A stretch of DNA of 36,573 nucleotides. Source: Paraburkholderia madseniana (GTDB lineage: Bacteria > Pseudomonadota > Gammaproteobacteria > Burkholderiales > Burkholderiaceae). Position numbers and translations under genes: made by a program. The first letter of the stretch is position 1. Each line of letters begins with the position of its first letter. The notes under the pieces are model-generated. The model worked only from the letters and a program-made list of their open reading frames with translations. It had not been told where the DNA came from and did not search any database. Below, piece by piece: positions 1 to 8,017 of the stretch. The stretch spans positions 1 through 36,573 of the forward strand of contig NZ_VOSW01000095.1 of NCBI RefSeq assembly GCF_009690905.1, written 5' to 3'.

Positions 1-73
1 TGCGTCCAGCCTTCACCAGCTCGACCATTTGCGCCCGGAATTCCGCCGGGTACGGGGTACGATGCTTGCCCAT
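1..73 (-). CDS. IS3-family transposase OrfA, N-terminal fragment (cut by window edge)
   Basis: Twenty-four codons are visible, beginning MGKHRTPYPAEFRAQMVELV, the usual N-terminus of IS3-family OrfA proteins, which carry a helix-turn-helix that binds the IS ends. The ATG at 73 is preceded by GGAGGTG at good spacing, so the start is well supported. The rest lies outside the window, so whether the element is intact is unknown. Confidence 0.75.
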   Translation of the reverse strand, partial: MGKHRTPYPAEFRAQMVELVKAGR

Positions 74-127
74 AATCGGCACCTCCTTCTCCAAAGGATA
101 GATGTCCGTTTTTCTGGGTCAACTTCA
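1..127 (-). mobile_element. IS3-family insertion sequence, one end (continues beyond window)
   Basis: The minus strand reads from an IS3-type terminus at about 127 (TGAAGTTGACCCAGAAAAAC, followed by GGACA) through a strong ribosome binding site into the start of an OrfA-type transposase that runs off the window. Terminal sequences of the form TGACCC-AAAAA-CGGACA just upstream of orfA are typical of IS3-family elements. Only one end is visible, so a target duplication cannot be checked. Confidence 0.75.
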
Positions 128-133
128 GGTGAG

Positions 134-165
134 AAGAGAGCGGGACGCTTGCGTCCCGCTCTCTT
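134..165 (+). terminator. Strong stem-loop next to the IS end
   Basis: Perfect inverted repeat with arms 134-147 and 152-165 (AAGAGAGCGGGACG / CGTCCCGCTCTCTT) and a CTTG loop, followed on the plus strand by TTCT. It looks like a rho-independent terminator. It lies just outside the IS3 end and could insulate the element, or end transcription of the minus-strand MFS gene whose stop is at 289. Confidence 0.55.
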
Positions 166-288
166 TTCTACGTTCACATTGAGTCTAGTACGAAAGTTTC
201 CTGATTCCTTCGAGCTGCTACGTCCGTCGGCCCTTACAGGGGGAGGCATCCATTCCATTCCCGGTTGCTTTCAGCCACTGTCGACGTT

Positions 289-1539
289 TCAACTCCTGGT
301 GGTGCCACAAGCAGCCAGCCTCCCGGAGAAATGAAGAACAAACCCGAGCAATGCCAATGCGCCGCCGAATATGCACGCTGTGTGCCATCCACCTAGTCGC
401 CAACTGAGACTTGCTCCCCAGGAACCCGCGGCACCGCCTACGAACATGCCGCTCATGAATAGCGTGTTGAGTCGGCTTCTTGCCTCCGGGCGAAGTGCGT
501 ACACCACATGTTGGTTGGAGATGAGAGCCGACTGCTCACCGAAGTCCAACAGGATGATGCCGACGATCAGGCCAACGAGGCTGCCCCAAAGGCCGAGAAC
601 CGCGTATGACAGCAGCATGATCAGACAACCAAGCCCGATAACGGCATGGGGTCCACGACGATCGGCGACACGGCCGGCAAGTGGGGCAATCAGAATACCG
701 GCCGCACCAACGATCCCCATGAGGCCTGCGACATCAGCCCCCAAGCCGAAGGCTTCATGCAGACGCAATGCCAGAATCGTCCATAGCCCAATAAAGGAAC
801 CGAACATCGCGGCTTGAATACACGTTGCACGGCGCAGTGACGGTTCTTCTCGCCACAACTCGATGAGTGACTTCATGAGACGAAAGTAGCTGTGACTTGT
901 CTTGGGTTCACTGTGTGGGAGTTTGACTAGCAACATGACCCAGATAATGGCGGTCATCGCGGCCCCTAGCCAAAACGTGGCACGCCAGCCCCAATGATCG
1001 GCAGTAAATCCGCCGACGGCCCGTCCCAGCAGAATGCCGCAAAGCAAGCCGCTCATCACAGTGCCGACGACCTGGCCACGGCGACTGGATGCGGATAGTT
1101 CTGCCGCGAACGGTACGACTTGTTGGGCAACAGATCCTGAAATACCTACTACTGCTGAAGCGACTACCAGCAACCAGGCATTCGGGGCTGCAGCAAGGCA
1201 TACCAACGCCACAACTAACACTGCCGTTTGCCCGAGAATCAATTTTCTCCGATCAATCCGGTCTCCCAGAGGTACCAGAAAAAACAGACCACAGGCGAAA
1301 CCCAGTTGTGTCGCCGTCGGAACCAGATTGACGAGGCCAAGCGATCGCGGGAAAGCCTGCTGCAACAGTTCCAGGATCGGCTGGTTGTAGTAAATATTAG
1401 CGACGAAGACACCGCAGGCGACCGCCATCACCATCAGCAATGAACTGTCCAGGTGATGTGTTAACCCGGGCTCTTCAGGGGCGGCGGACTGCGCCGGAGA
1501 TTCGCTACCAACTGTATTGGGTGACATGTCCAGACTCAC
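289..1539 (-). CDS. MFS transporter (drug/metabolite exporter type)
   Basis: A protein of 416 residues with the 12-helix pattern of the major facilitator superfamily. Visible signatures are ANIYYNQPIL in the first helix, the loop 2-3 motif PLGDRIDRRK, and GLLCGILLGRAVGG in the middle of the N-terminal half. Proteins with the ANxYYNQP signature are proton-driven inner-membrane transporters, usually annotated as exporters; the substrate cannot be read from sequence. The first codon is GTG at 1539; ATG at 1527 is an equally possible start and neither has a strong Shine-Dalgarno. The gene is divergent from the winged-helix/NTPase regulator at 1656, and the 116-bp gap holds a perfect 20-bp palindrome. 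It is clearly homologous to the MFS protein at 5503-6711, about a third identical by eye. Confidence 0.88.
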   Translation of the reverse strand: MSLDMSPNTVGSESPAQSAAPEEPGLTHHLDSSLLMVMAVACGVFVANIYYNQPILELLQQAFPRSLGLVNLVPTATQLGFACGLFFLVPLGDRIDRRKLILGQTAVLVVALVCLAAAPNAWLLVVASAVVGISGSVAQQVVPFAAELSASSRRGQVVGTVMSGLLCGILLGRAVGGFTADHWGWRATFWLGAAMTAIIWVMLLVKLPHSEPKTSHSYFRLMKSLIELWREEPSLRRATCIQAAMFGSFIGLWTILALRLHEAFGLGADVAGLMGIVGAAGILIAPLAGRVADRRGPHAVIGLGCLIMLLSYAVLGLWGSLVGLIVGIILLDFGEQSALISNQHVVYALRPEARSRLNTLFMSGMFVGGAAGSWGASLSWRLGGWHTACIFGGALALLGFVLHFSGRLAACGTTRS

Positions 1540-1596
1540 GACGTAGTACAGGGACCTTCATCGTGATGCAGCGCACACAAGAAGTCTTTGGCCTAC

Positions 1597-1616
1597 AATT
1601 TCAGACGTCTGAAATT
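1597..1616. promoter_or_regulatory. Perfect 20-bp palindrome between divergent genes (candidate operator)
   Basis: AATTTCAGACGTCTGAAATT equals its own reverse complement over all 20 bases. It is centred 49 bp upstream of the regulator start and 67 bp upstream of the MFS start, where a dimeric regulator could control both promoters. No T-tract follows on either strand, so an operator is more likely than a terminator. Confidence 0.6.
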
Positions 1617-1655
1617 CCAGTTGATCCCTGCAATCTTGCTGTGTGACATTGACAA

Positions 1656-4382
1656 ATGCCTACAGGTACAAAGACTCGCCATGAAAGGTCGTCGAAGGGC
1701 CCTGACGCCCGCGACGACGATATGGTTGCTTTCGGCCGCTACCAGTTGTTCCCAGGTTTGCGGCTGCTGTTGAGAGATGGTGTACGACTGGACGTAGGTG
1801 AGCGTGCGCTGGACGTGCTAGTCCAGCTTGTCAGTACGGCAGGCCAGGTCGTATCCAAAGATTCGCTTCTTTCCCGGATATGGTCGAAGGAGGTCATCGA
1901 GGAAAACAGCTTGCAGGCGCAGATCTCGTCGTTGCGAAAAATACTGGGGGATGATCGGGACCTTATCGCGACGGAATTCGGTCGAGGCTATCGTTTTACA
2001 GGTTCAGTGCAGGCGCATCGGGCTGTCACGTCGTCCATAGGCGCCCCTCAACCACGAGTTGGCCTGCCGAGCCCACGGTCTCCTTTGATCGGCCGCGTTG
2101 AGGAGCTATTGGAATTAAACCGGCTGCTGGCTACCCAAACGCTATGTACGCTCACAGGCCCTGCCGGCATAGGTAAGACCCGCCTGGCGATAGAGGCCGC
2201 GTCAGAATCCAGCCCCTGTTTTCCCGACGGGGTTTACTTCGCCGACTTGTCGCAACTAAGCGCAGCCTCAGTGTCGCCAGCTATTTCGAGCGCGTTGGCG
2301 GGGCTTGCTGGGACAAGCACACAACAGTTGGCGTCTCACCCGGGAAGGGCACTACTGGTCGTTGATAACTGCGAACACGTTACGTCGGCCTGTGCAGCGG
2401 CCCTTGAGCGGGTTCTGGAATCTGATCCGCAACTGAGCGTGCTGCTCACCAGCCAGACCCCATTGGGGCTGGACGGTGAGCAGGTCTACCGGCTCAGTCC
2501 TCTCACGTTACCTCCGCGCACCATCAACGCAGCAAACGCAAGAAGCTATAGTGCGGTTGAACTGTTTGTCCGCCGTGTAACTTCCGCGGACTATCACTTC
2601 GAGCTTACGGAAACGAACGTAGAGCAGGTTACGACGTTATGCAGGGCGCTCGATGGGGTTCCACTGGCATTGGAAATCGCTGCAGCTCGCGTGCCATCGC
2701 TGGGTCTCGCAGCGGTCACCGAGGATTTAGCCCTTTCGTCCGGATTGCTTGCCGCTCAGAAACGCCAGACCCCGGGTCGCCATCGGACGCTTGGTGACGC
2801 GCTGCAGTGGAGTTACCAATTACTCGACTCCGTGGAACAAGCGGTGTTCCAGGATCTGGCCATTTTCCCTGCCGATTTCACCGTCGCTGCCGCAGAACGT
2901 ATCGTATCCACCAAGCTGGAAAGGCCCACCCGACTGGTTGATGTGCTTTGCAGCCTCGTCGAAAAGTCGCTGATCACGTTGCAGGCCGGAACCCAGCCGA
3001 TTCGCTATCGCTATCTAAGCATGCTGCGGGCATACGCCCTGGAGCAGCTTGCGAACCGCACGGCGGCCGTGACTGAAAAGCATGCTCGCTTCGTTGAGCA
3101 ATTGACTTCTCAAGCCCAACGGGATTGGACGTCGCTACCCACGACGCAATGGAAGCGACAATACGAACACCACATTGACGATATCAGGGCCGCTCTTGAC
3201 TGGTCATTGTCAGATAGTAAGCGCCGTGCCTCGGGTCTGCTCATTCTCGCGAACTCCGCCCCATTCTGGATACAACTATCACTCTACGACGAGTGTCGCC
3301 AGCGGATTACGAACGTACTGGAAGAAACGAAAATTCCTCCCGTTGAAGAGCGCCAGGAGATGATGATCCAGACCGCACTGGCCACTTCGCTGACCTGGTC
3401 ACGTGGACCCGTTCCGGCTAATGGGCGGGCCTGGAGCAGGGCCAGCGATCTCGCGCTTCGGCTGGACGACGCGGAAACGCAACTGCAGGCTGAATACGGT
3501 CTATGGCTTTATCATCTTCGTGGCGGTTGCTACGCACAGGCCCTCAGGCACGGGAAACGCATGGCAGATTTAGCCGTGAGGCATCGCGATCAAGCCGCAC
3601 TTCTGACGGCGCGCCGTTTGATTGGGACATCTCACCATTTTCTTGGTAATCACACAGAAGCTCTGATTGAAATTGAGTGCATGCTCGACAGTTATACGCG
3701 CGACGAACGTCATGGTTCCCATTTCAGATTTGGAATGGACCAGCGCGTGGCAGGTTGGGCCTTTCTTTCGCGCATTCTGTGGGTAATGGGGAACACGGCA
3801 AAAGCGCGACGGGCTGCCCAGATAGCGATTGACGAGGCTATGGCATTGGATCACGCCTGCACCCTATGCTGTGCCCTTGCGGAGGGAAGCTGTAACGTGG
3901 GAGCACTTTCGGGAGACGTAGAGGGCGTCAAGCGTGTGTCCCAGCAGCTTATCCAAGTGGCAGGAACTCACGGTCTGGACTTTTGGGGACTCTATGGTTC
4001 GGCTTTTTCACTTTGGGCGAAAGTATTCCAGGATCCGAACGCTGTCTCTTTCGTCGAGCTTCGATCGACACTGGAGACGCTGCAAGCCCGTGGATTTGAT
4101 CCGGCTTATTCCGTTTTCTTATCCGACTTTGCGAGCGCAATGCTGGAACAGGGCCGTATGCGAGAAGCAGTCAGCCTCATTAATGCCCGGCTGGCAGGCG
4201 ACGCGACTGGACAGTTTTGGAACGCCCCTGAACTGATGAGAGTCAAGTCTCGGACGCTATCGGAGAAGAGGTCGTCTCGGCGAGCGCCACGGGCGTTGAT
4301 TTTGCAGCAAGCGTTGACGCTGGCGCGCGCTCAGGGCGCCAAGGCGTGGGAGCTAAGACTCACGAACGAACATGTCGCATAG
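1656..4382 (+). CDS. Winged-helix regulator with STAND-type NTPase domain and helical repeat C-terminus
   Basis: A 908-residue protein with three parts. Residues about 26-116 form an OmpR/PhoB-type winged helix, ending in the characteristic TEFGRGYRFTG hairpin. Residues about 140-450 form an NTPase with an intact Walker A (GPAGIGKT, 168-175) and Walker B (ALLVVDNCEH, 232-241). The C-terminal half is helical and TPR-like. This architecture is known in proteobacteria as a large one-component regulator in which NTP binding and the repeat region sense a ligand or partner. There is no receiver domain, so it is not a normal two-component regulator. ATG at 1722 (residue 23) is an alternative start just before the winged helix. 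It is divergent from the MFS gene and probably controls it. Its stop lies 20 bp from the convergent stop of the LysR gene. Confidence 0.88.
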   Translation: MPTGTKTRHERSSKGPDARDDDMVAFGRYQLFPGLRLLLRDGVRLDVGERALDVLVQLVSTAGQVVSKDSLLSRIWSKEVIEENSLQAQISSLRKILGDDRDLIATEFGRGYRFTGSVQAHRAVTSSIGAPQPRVGLPSPRSPLIGRVEELLELNRLLATQTLCTLTGPAGIGKTRLAIEAASESSPCFPDGVYFADLSQLSAASVSPAISSALAGLAGTSTQQLASHPGRALLVVDNCEHVTSACAAALERVLESDPQLSVLLTSQTPLGLDGEQVYRLSPLTLPPRTINAANARSYSAVELFVRRVTSADYHFELTETNVEQVTTLCRALDGVPLALEIAAARVPSLGLAAVTEDLALSSGLLAAQKRQTPGRHRTLGDALQWSYQLLDSVEQAVFQDLAIFPADFTVAAAERIVSTKLERPTRLVDVLCSLVEKSLITLQAGTQPIRYRYLSMLRAYALEQLANRTAAVTEKHARFVEQLTSQAQRDWTSLPTTQWKRQYEHHIDDIRAALDWSLSDSKRRASGLLILANSAPFWIQLSLYDECRQRITNVLEETKIPPVEERQEMMIQTALATSLTWSRGPVPANGRAWSRASDLALRLDDAETQLQAEYGLWLYHLRGGCYAQALRHGKRMADLAVRHRDQAALLTARRLIGTSHHFLGNHTEALIEIECMLDSYTRDERHGSHFRFGMDQRVAGWAFLSRILWVMGNTAKARRAAQIAIDEAMALDHACTLCCALAEGSCNVGALSGDVEGVKRVSQQLIQVAGTHGLDFWGLYGSAFSLWAKVFQDPNAVSFVELRSTLETLQARGFDPAYSVFLSDFASAMLEQGRMREAVSLINARLAGDATGQFWNAPELMRVKSRTLSEKRSSRRAPRALILQQALTLARAQGAKAWELRLTNEHVA

Positions 4383-4402
4383 GCGCGCGTCGTAATGCGG
4401 TA

Positions 4403-5341
4403 TCACCCGTTTGCCGCGCCGAGCGCTTCGCCGAAGCGGGGCAAGCCCGCGAGCGGGCCCGTTTCCGTCGATTCGACCAGGTAGTCGAGGAAGGCCCGCA
4501 CAGAGGGCGACGTGCGTCGTGCGCGTTCGAAGAGCACATTCACAGGCGCAGGCATAGTCTCGTAATCCTGAAGGATGCGCCGCAGCCGGCCGCACTCGAT
4601 GTCGGCCGCTACTTGCCACGACGGGGCGCGCACGATGCCCGCACCGTCGATCGCCGCGGCCGCGAGCACGTCGAGCGCGTTGGCCCAGAGGCGGCCTGTA
4701 ATGCGGGCGGAATGACGAGTACCCGCGGACTTGAAGCGCCAATCAACGGGGCCAGGCTGGTCGGAGAAAACGAGGCAGTCGTGCCGGCGCAGCTCGTCAG
4801 GCGAGCAAGGCGCGCCGCGGCGCTCGATATAAGACGGTGCGGCGCAAACGATCATGCGCACGTCACCGAGCTTGCGTGCCACGAGCGCTGAATCGGGCAG
4901 GCGGCCCACACGAATCGCGAGGTGGATGTCCTCCTCGATGAGATTCACGGCGCGGTCGATCAGCAGCAGCTCGACCGAAACTGCGGTGTGGCGCGCAAGG
5001 AAGCACGGCAAGAGCGGCGCGATGACGGTTCGGCCGAGCAGCGTGGGCACAGCGATGCGCAAACGGCCCGCCGGCTCGCTCTGGCCCGCGCTGAGCAACG
5101 TGCCCACTTCGTCCAGCTCGGCAAGGATCGACTTCGCGCGCTCGAAAAAGAGGCGCCCCTCGTTTGTCAGCGCAATGTGCCGTGTCGTGCGACGCAGCAG
5201 CTGCATGCCGAATTGCTTCTCGAGCGCCGACAAGTGGCGGCTCACCGAAGTCAGCGACATCGGAATCGCACGGGCGGCTGCAGACAGACTGCCGGTTTCC
5301 ACCACTCGGACAAACACGTTCATCGCGTCGAATCGGTCCAT
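4403..5341 (-). CDS. LysR-family transcriptional regulator
   Basis: A 312-residue protein of standard LysR length. The N-terminal helix-turn-helix is clear (residues about 1-60, with VVETGSLSAAARAIPMS and SVSRHLSALEKQFGMQLL). The remainder is a periplasmic-binding-like effector domain with the usual GRLRIAVP opening near residue 90. LysR proteins act as tetramers in the cytoplasm and typically control a divergent neighbour while repressing themselves. Here the divergent neighbour is the MFS gene at 5503, and the gap contains overlapping inverted repeats at 5393-5421, including GGGGAAT-N7-ATTCCCC. The effector is unknown. Confidence 0.92.
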   Translation of the reverse strand: MDRFDAMNVFVRVVETGSLSAAARAIPMSLTSVSRHLSALEKQFGMQLLRRTTRHIALTNEGRLFFERAKSILAELDEVGTLLSAGQSEPAGRLRIAVPTLLGRTVIAPLLPCFLARHTAVSVELLLIDRAVNLIEEDIHLAIRVGRLPDSALVARKLGDVRMIVCAAPSYIERRGAPCSPDELRRHDCLVFSDQPGPVDWRFKSAGTRHSARITGRLWANALDVLAAAAIDGAGIVRAPSWQVAADIECGRLRRILQDYETMPAPVNVLFERARRTSPSVRAFLDYLVESTETGPLAGLPRFGEALGAANG

Positions 5342-5392
5342 TGGTCACCTTTCCTCGAAGCGGAAGAGTCATTATCGCTTTATGACCGTACT

Positions 5393-5421
5393 CCCGAATC
5401 GGGGAATAGTCTACATTCCCC
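5393..5421. promoter_or_regulatory. Overlapping inverted repeats, candidate LysR operator
   Basis: Two inverted repeats share bases: CCCGA-A-TCGGG at 5393-5403, and GGGGAAT at 5401-5407 paired with ATTCCCC at 5415-5421 across a 7-bp spacer. A pair of half sites separated by 7 bp is the usual geometry of LysR-family boxes, although the innermost bases are not the classic T-N11-A. The site lies 52-80 bp upstream of the LysR start and 82-110 bp upstream of the MFS start. Confidence 0.6.
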
Positions 5422-5502
5422 TTTGAGCAAACCGCAAAAGCCCGCGCGCCACGCCTGGAGCGCGTGAGCTCTTCGAACATTTCCGGCAAAGGATGGACGC
5501 AG

Positions 5503-6711
5503 ATGAAGCAGTCGATCTACTGGGTCATGGCACTCGCAGCCGGGCTCGTCGTCGCCAACAACTATTACAACCAGCCGCTGCTCGTCGATTTCGCGCATAC
5601 GTTCAGGGTTGCTGAAGGGCAGGCCGGCGTGGTTTCCATCGCCGCGCAGGCTGGTTATGCGCTCGGCCTGCTCCTGTTCATTCCGCTGGGCGACAAGGTC
5701 GAGCTTCGCAAGCTCTTCGCGTTCACGTTGGCGGCGTCCGTCGTTGCCCTCGTTGCGATGGCGGCGGCGCCCACGCTGCCTTGGGCTGTGGCGGCGAGCT
5801 TTGCCGCGGGCATGGCAAGTGTGGCACCGCAACTGCTCACGCCTCTTGCGGCGCAGATTGCAGGACCCCAAGGCCGCGGCAAGGCCGTCGGAATCGTGAT
5901 GTTGGGCCTGCTTTGCGGCATCCTCGTCTCTCGCACGGTATCGGGCGTGATCGCTGCGTATTTCGGATGGCGCGCTGTCTACGCCTTCGCGGCAGTCGCA
6001 ATGGTGGCCGTTGCCGTCATGCTTGCGCGCGTGCTTCCGCGCGTCGAGCCGACCTTCTCGGGCAGCTACGGTGCGTTGATGCGTTCGCTGCTTGCGCTGC
6101 TGCGCGAGGAGCCCGTGGTAGGGCAGACCGCTTCGATCGCGGCGTTGCAATTCGCCGCATTCAGCGCCTTCTGGACGACGCTCGCGTTTCACCTGCACGG
6201 CCTCAACGCCAGTTACGGCAGCGAGACAGCCGGATTGTTCGGGCTTGTCGGTGTCGCCGGCGCGAGCGCGTCCTATGCCGTTGGAAAGCTGACCGATAGG
6301 CACGATCCGCGTCGTGTCATTTTCGTGGCCAGCATCGTGTTCATCGCCTCGTATATGCTGCTTGCCTGGAAAGGCGCGAGCATCGGTGGGCTAATCGTCG
6401 GCGTGGTCCTGCTCGACCTAGGCTTGCAAAGCTCGCATGTCTCGAACATGGCGCGCAATCTGGCAGTTCGGAGCACCGCGATGAGTCGCGCCAACACGCT
6501 CTATATGACGATCCGCTTTGCGGGCGGGGCGCTCGGCGCGACGCTTGGCAACTATGCATGGAGCGTGTGGCATTGGCCGGGCGTGTGCGGTGTCGGCCTC
6601 GTTTTTGCCAGCGCCTCAATGCTGCTGCAGATCATTCCCGCGTCCGGTCCGCGGCCGTTTGCGGCGGAACGCGAGAGAAGCGCCGACCATAAGGTGCATG
6701 AAGCGCGATAG
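5503..6711 (+). CDS. MFS transporter (paralogue of the one at 289-1539)
   Basis: About 402 residues with 12 predicted membrane helices. Family marks include MKQSIYWVMALAAGLVVANN at the start followed by YYNQP, PLGDKVELRK in loop 2-3, and GLLCGILVSRTVSG. The ATG at 5503 is preferred because AAAGGA lies 9 bases upstream and it opens directly into the first helix; an in-frame GTG at 5464 would add 13 residues. It is probably a proton-coupled inner-membrane exporter of unknown substrate. It is divergent from the LysR gene and most likely controlled by it. Together with the first MFS/regulator pair it makes a nearly symmetrical block with the two regulators meeting in the middle. Confidence 0.88.
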   Translation: MKQSIYWVMALAAGLVVANNYYNQPLLVDFAHTFRVAEGQAGVVSIAAQAGYALGLLLFIPLGDKVELRKLFAFTLAASVVALVAMAAAPTLPWAVAASFAAGMASVAPQLLTPLAAQIAGPQGRGKAVGIVMLGLLCGILVSRTVSGVIAAYFGWRAVYAFAAVAMVAVAVMLARVLPRVEPTFSGSYGALMRSLLALLREEPVVGQTASIAALQFAAFSAFWTTLAFHLHGLNASYGSETAGLFGLVGVAGASASYAVGKLTDRHDPRRVIFVASIVFIASYMLLAWKGASIGGLIVGVVLLDLGLQSSHVSNMARNLAVRSTAMSRANTLYMTIRFAGGALGATLGNYAWSVWHWPGVCGVGLVFASASMLLQIIPASGPRPFAAERERSADHKVHEAR

Positions 6712-6954
6712 GCGATCTAGCGTTCGAATTAAACTGATCGCTCTGCCTTAGGCATATGGAAGGACTGCTCGCGGGTCACGACGATGGCAGGAGCAATACC
6801 GACGTAGGTAACAACGTTCATTGATGCTCATAGCAAACCTCACCTATTGTTCGAAGCAGCCGCTTCAGGGGCGAGACACGCCGACGGGTAGGATAGAGGC
6901 AAATCGGGCGTTAAAAAGGCGGGGACTTTGCTCGCGGAGCGGTCACCGCTTTAT

Positions 6955-6996
6955 TCAAATGTAGAAAAAGGCAATGCCTTTGCACTCTCAAATGTA
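6955..6996 (+). promoter_or_regulatory. Direct repeats flanking a palindrome upstream of a LysR gene
   Basis: TCAAATGTA occurs at 6955-6963 and again at 6988-6996, 33 bp apart (about three helical turns). Between them lies the inverted repeat AAAGGCA-A-TGCCTTT at 6967-6981. The cluster ends 12 bp before the likely LysR start at 7009, a position suited to autorepression. The remaining 240 bp back to the MFS stop show no gene. Confidence 0.45.
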
Positions 6997-7008
6997 AAAC
7001 GCAGCACC

Positions 7009-7911
7009 ATGGAAAACCTCCTCAAAAAGCTCGACCTCACCTCGCTGCGCCTGTTCGTCGCCGTCTGCCAGGAGCAGAACATCGCGCGCGCGGCTGAGCG
7101 TGAGTTCATCGCCTCGTCCGCGGTGAGTCGGCGCATTGCCGAAATCGAGGCGCTGATCGGCTTGCCGGTGATTCAGCGCCAGTCGCGCGGCATTACGGTG
7201 ACGCCGGTCGGCGAGACCGTGCTGCGCTATGCGCTGGCGATCATCGGCAACATCGAACAGATGAGCGCGGAGTTGTCGCGCTTTTCGTCGGGGGCGAAGG
7301 GGCGGGTGCGGGTGGTGGCGAATCTCTCGTCGATCGTGCAGTTTTTGCCGGAGGACGTGGCGGCTTTCGGGCGCGCGTTTCCGGAGGTGTCGATCGAACT
7401 GGAGGAGGAGAACAGCGCCGACGTGCTGCGTATCGTCGACGAACACGGCGCCGACTTTGGCATCTGCAATCCGGTGGCGGGCAGTGAAGCCTTCGAGCAG
7501 GTGGCGTATCGGGAAGACCGACTGGCGGTGCTGGTGCCGGGCGGCCATCGTCTGGCCTCCGCTTCGCGCGTGGCCTTCGACGAGTTGCTCGACGACAGCT
7601 TCGTCGGCCTGCGCAGCGAGAGTGCGCTGACCAAACTTCTCGCACAGCAGGCGGCCAGCGCAGGGCGGCAGATCGACGTCAAGATCCGCGTCAGCAGCCT
7701 CGATGCGCTGTGCCGGATGGTCCATGCCGGCCTTGGCATCGCAATCGTGCCCGAGCAGGTGGGGCTGCTCTATGTGAACGCGCTCGACGTGCGCCTGCTG
7801 TCCTTGAGCGACGCCTGGGCGGTGCGGCATCTCATCATGATCTTCAAGTCGCGAGATCAGTTAAGCGCCAGCGCGGCGGCACTGGTGGGGTTCCTCGGCA
7901 GCAAGCCCTAG
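7009..7911 (+). CDS. LysR-family transcriptional regulator
   Basis: A 300-residue LysR protein: N-terminal helix-turn-helix (LTSLRLFVAVCQEQNIARAA through SSAVSRRIAEIE, residues about 10-50) and an effector domain with KGRVRVVANLSS near residue 90. ATG at 7009 (MENLLKKLDLTSLRLF) gives normal family length; the upstream TTG at 6928 would add 27 residues with no family similarity. The gene is codirectional with the hydratase gene (106 bp downstream) and the symporter gene, so it probably regulates their use for one hydroxyacid-type substrate. The ligand is not predictable. The site at 6955-6996 may be its own operator. Confidence 0.9.
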   Translation: MENLLKKLDLTSLRLFVAVCQEQNIARAAEREFIASSAVSRRIAEIEALIGLPVIQRQSRGITVTPVGETVLRYALAIIGNIEQMSAELSRFSSGAKGRVRVVANLSSIVQFLPEDVAAFGRAFPEVSIELEEENSADVLRIVDEHGADFGICNPVAGSEAFEQVAYREDRLAVLVPGGHRLASASRVAFDELLDDSFVGLRSESALTKLLAQQAASAGRQIDVKIRVSSLDALCRMVHAGLGIAIVPEQVGLLYVNALDVRLLSLSDAWAVRHLIMIFKSRDQLSASAAALVGFLGSKP

Positions 7912-8017
7912 CCCGCAGGGCGCCTCGCACCATTCTCCAAACGAGACGTCTGTGTTGCTGGACCGGCACTTCGGCATTGCCTGCGCGCGCCGTATAGTGG
8001 GCGCAAGGAGAATGCTC

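Noticed and set aside
7993..7998. TATAGT as a -10 element for the hydratase gene
   Set aside because: A start from it would fall on the ribosome binding site, and no -35 lies at proper spacing.
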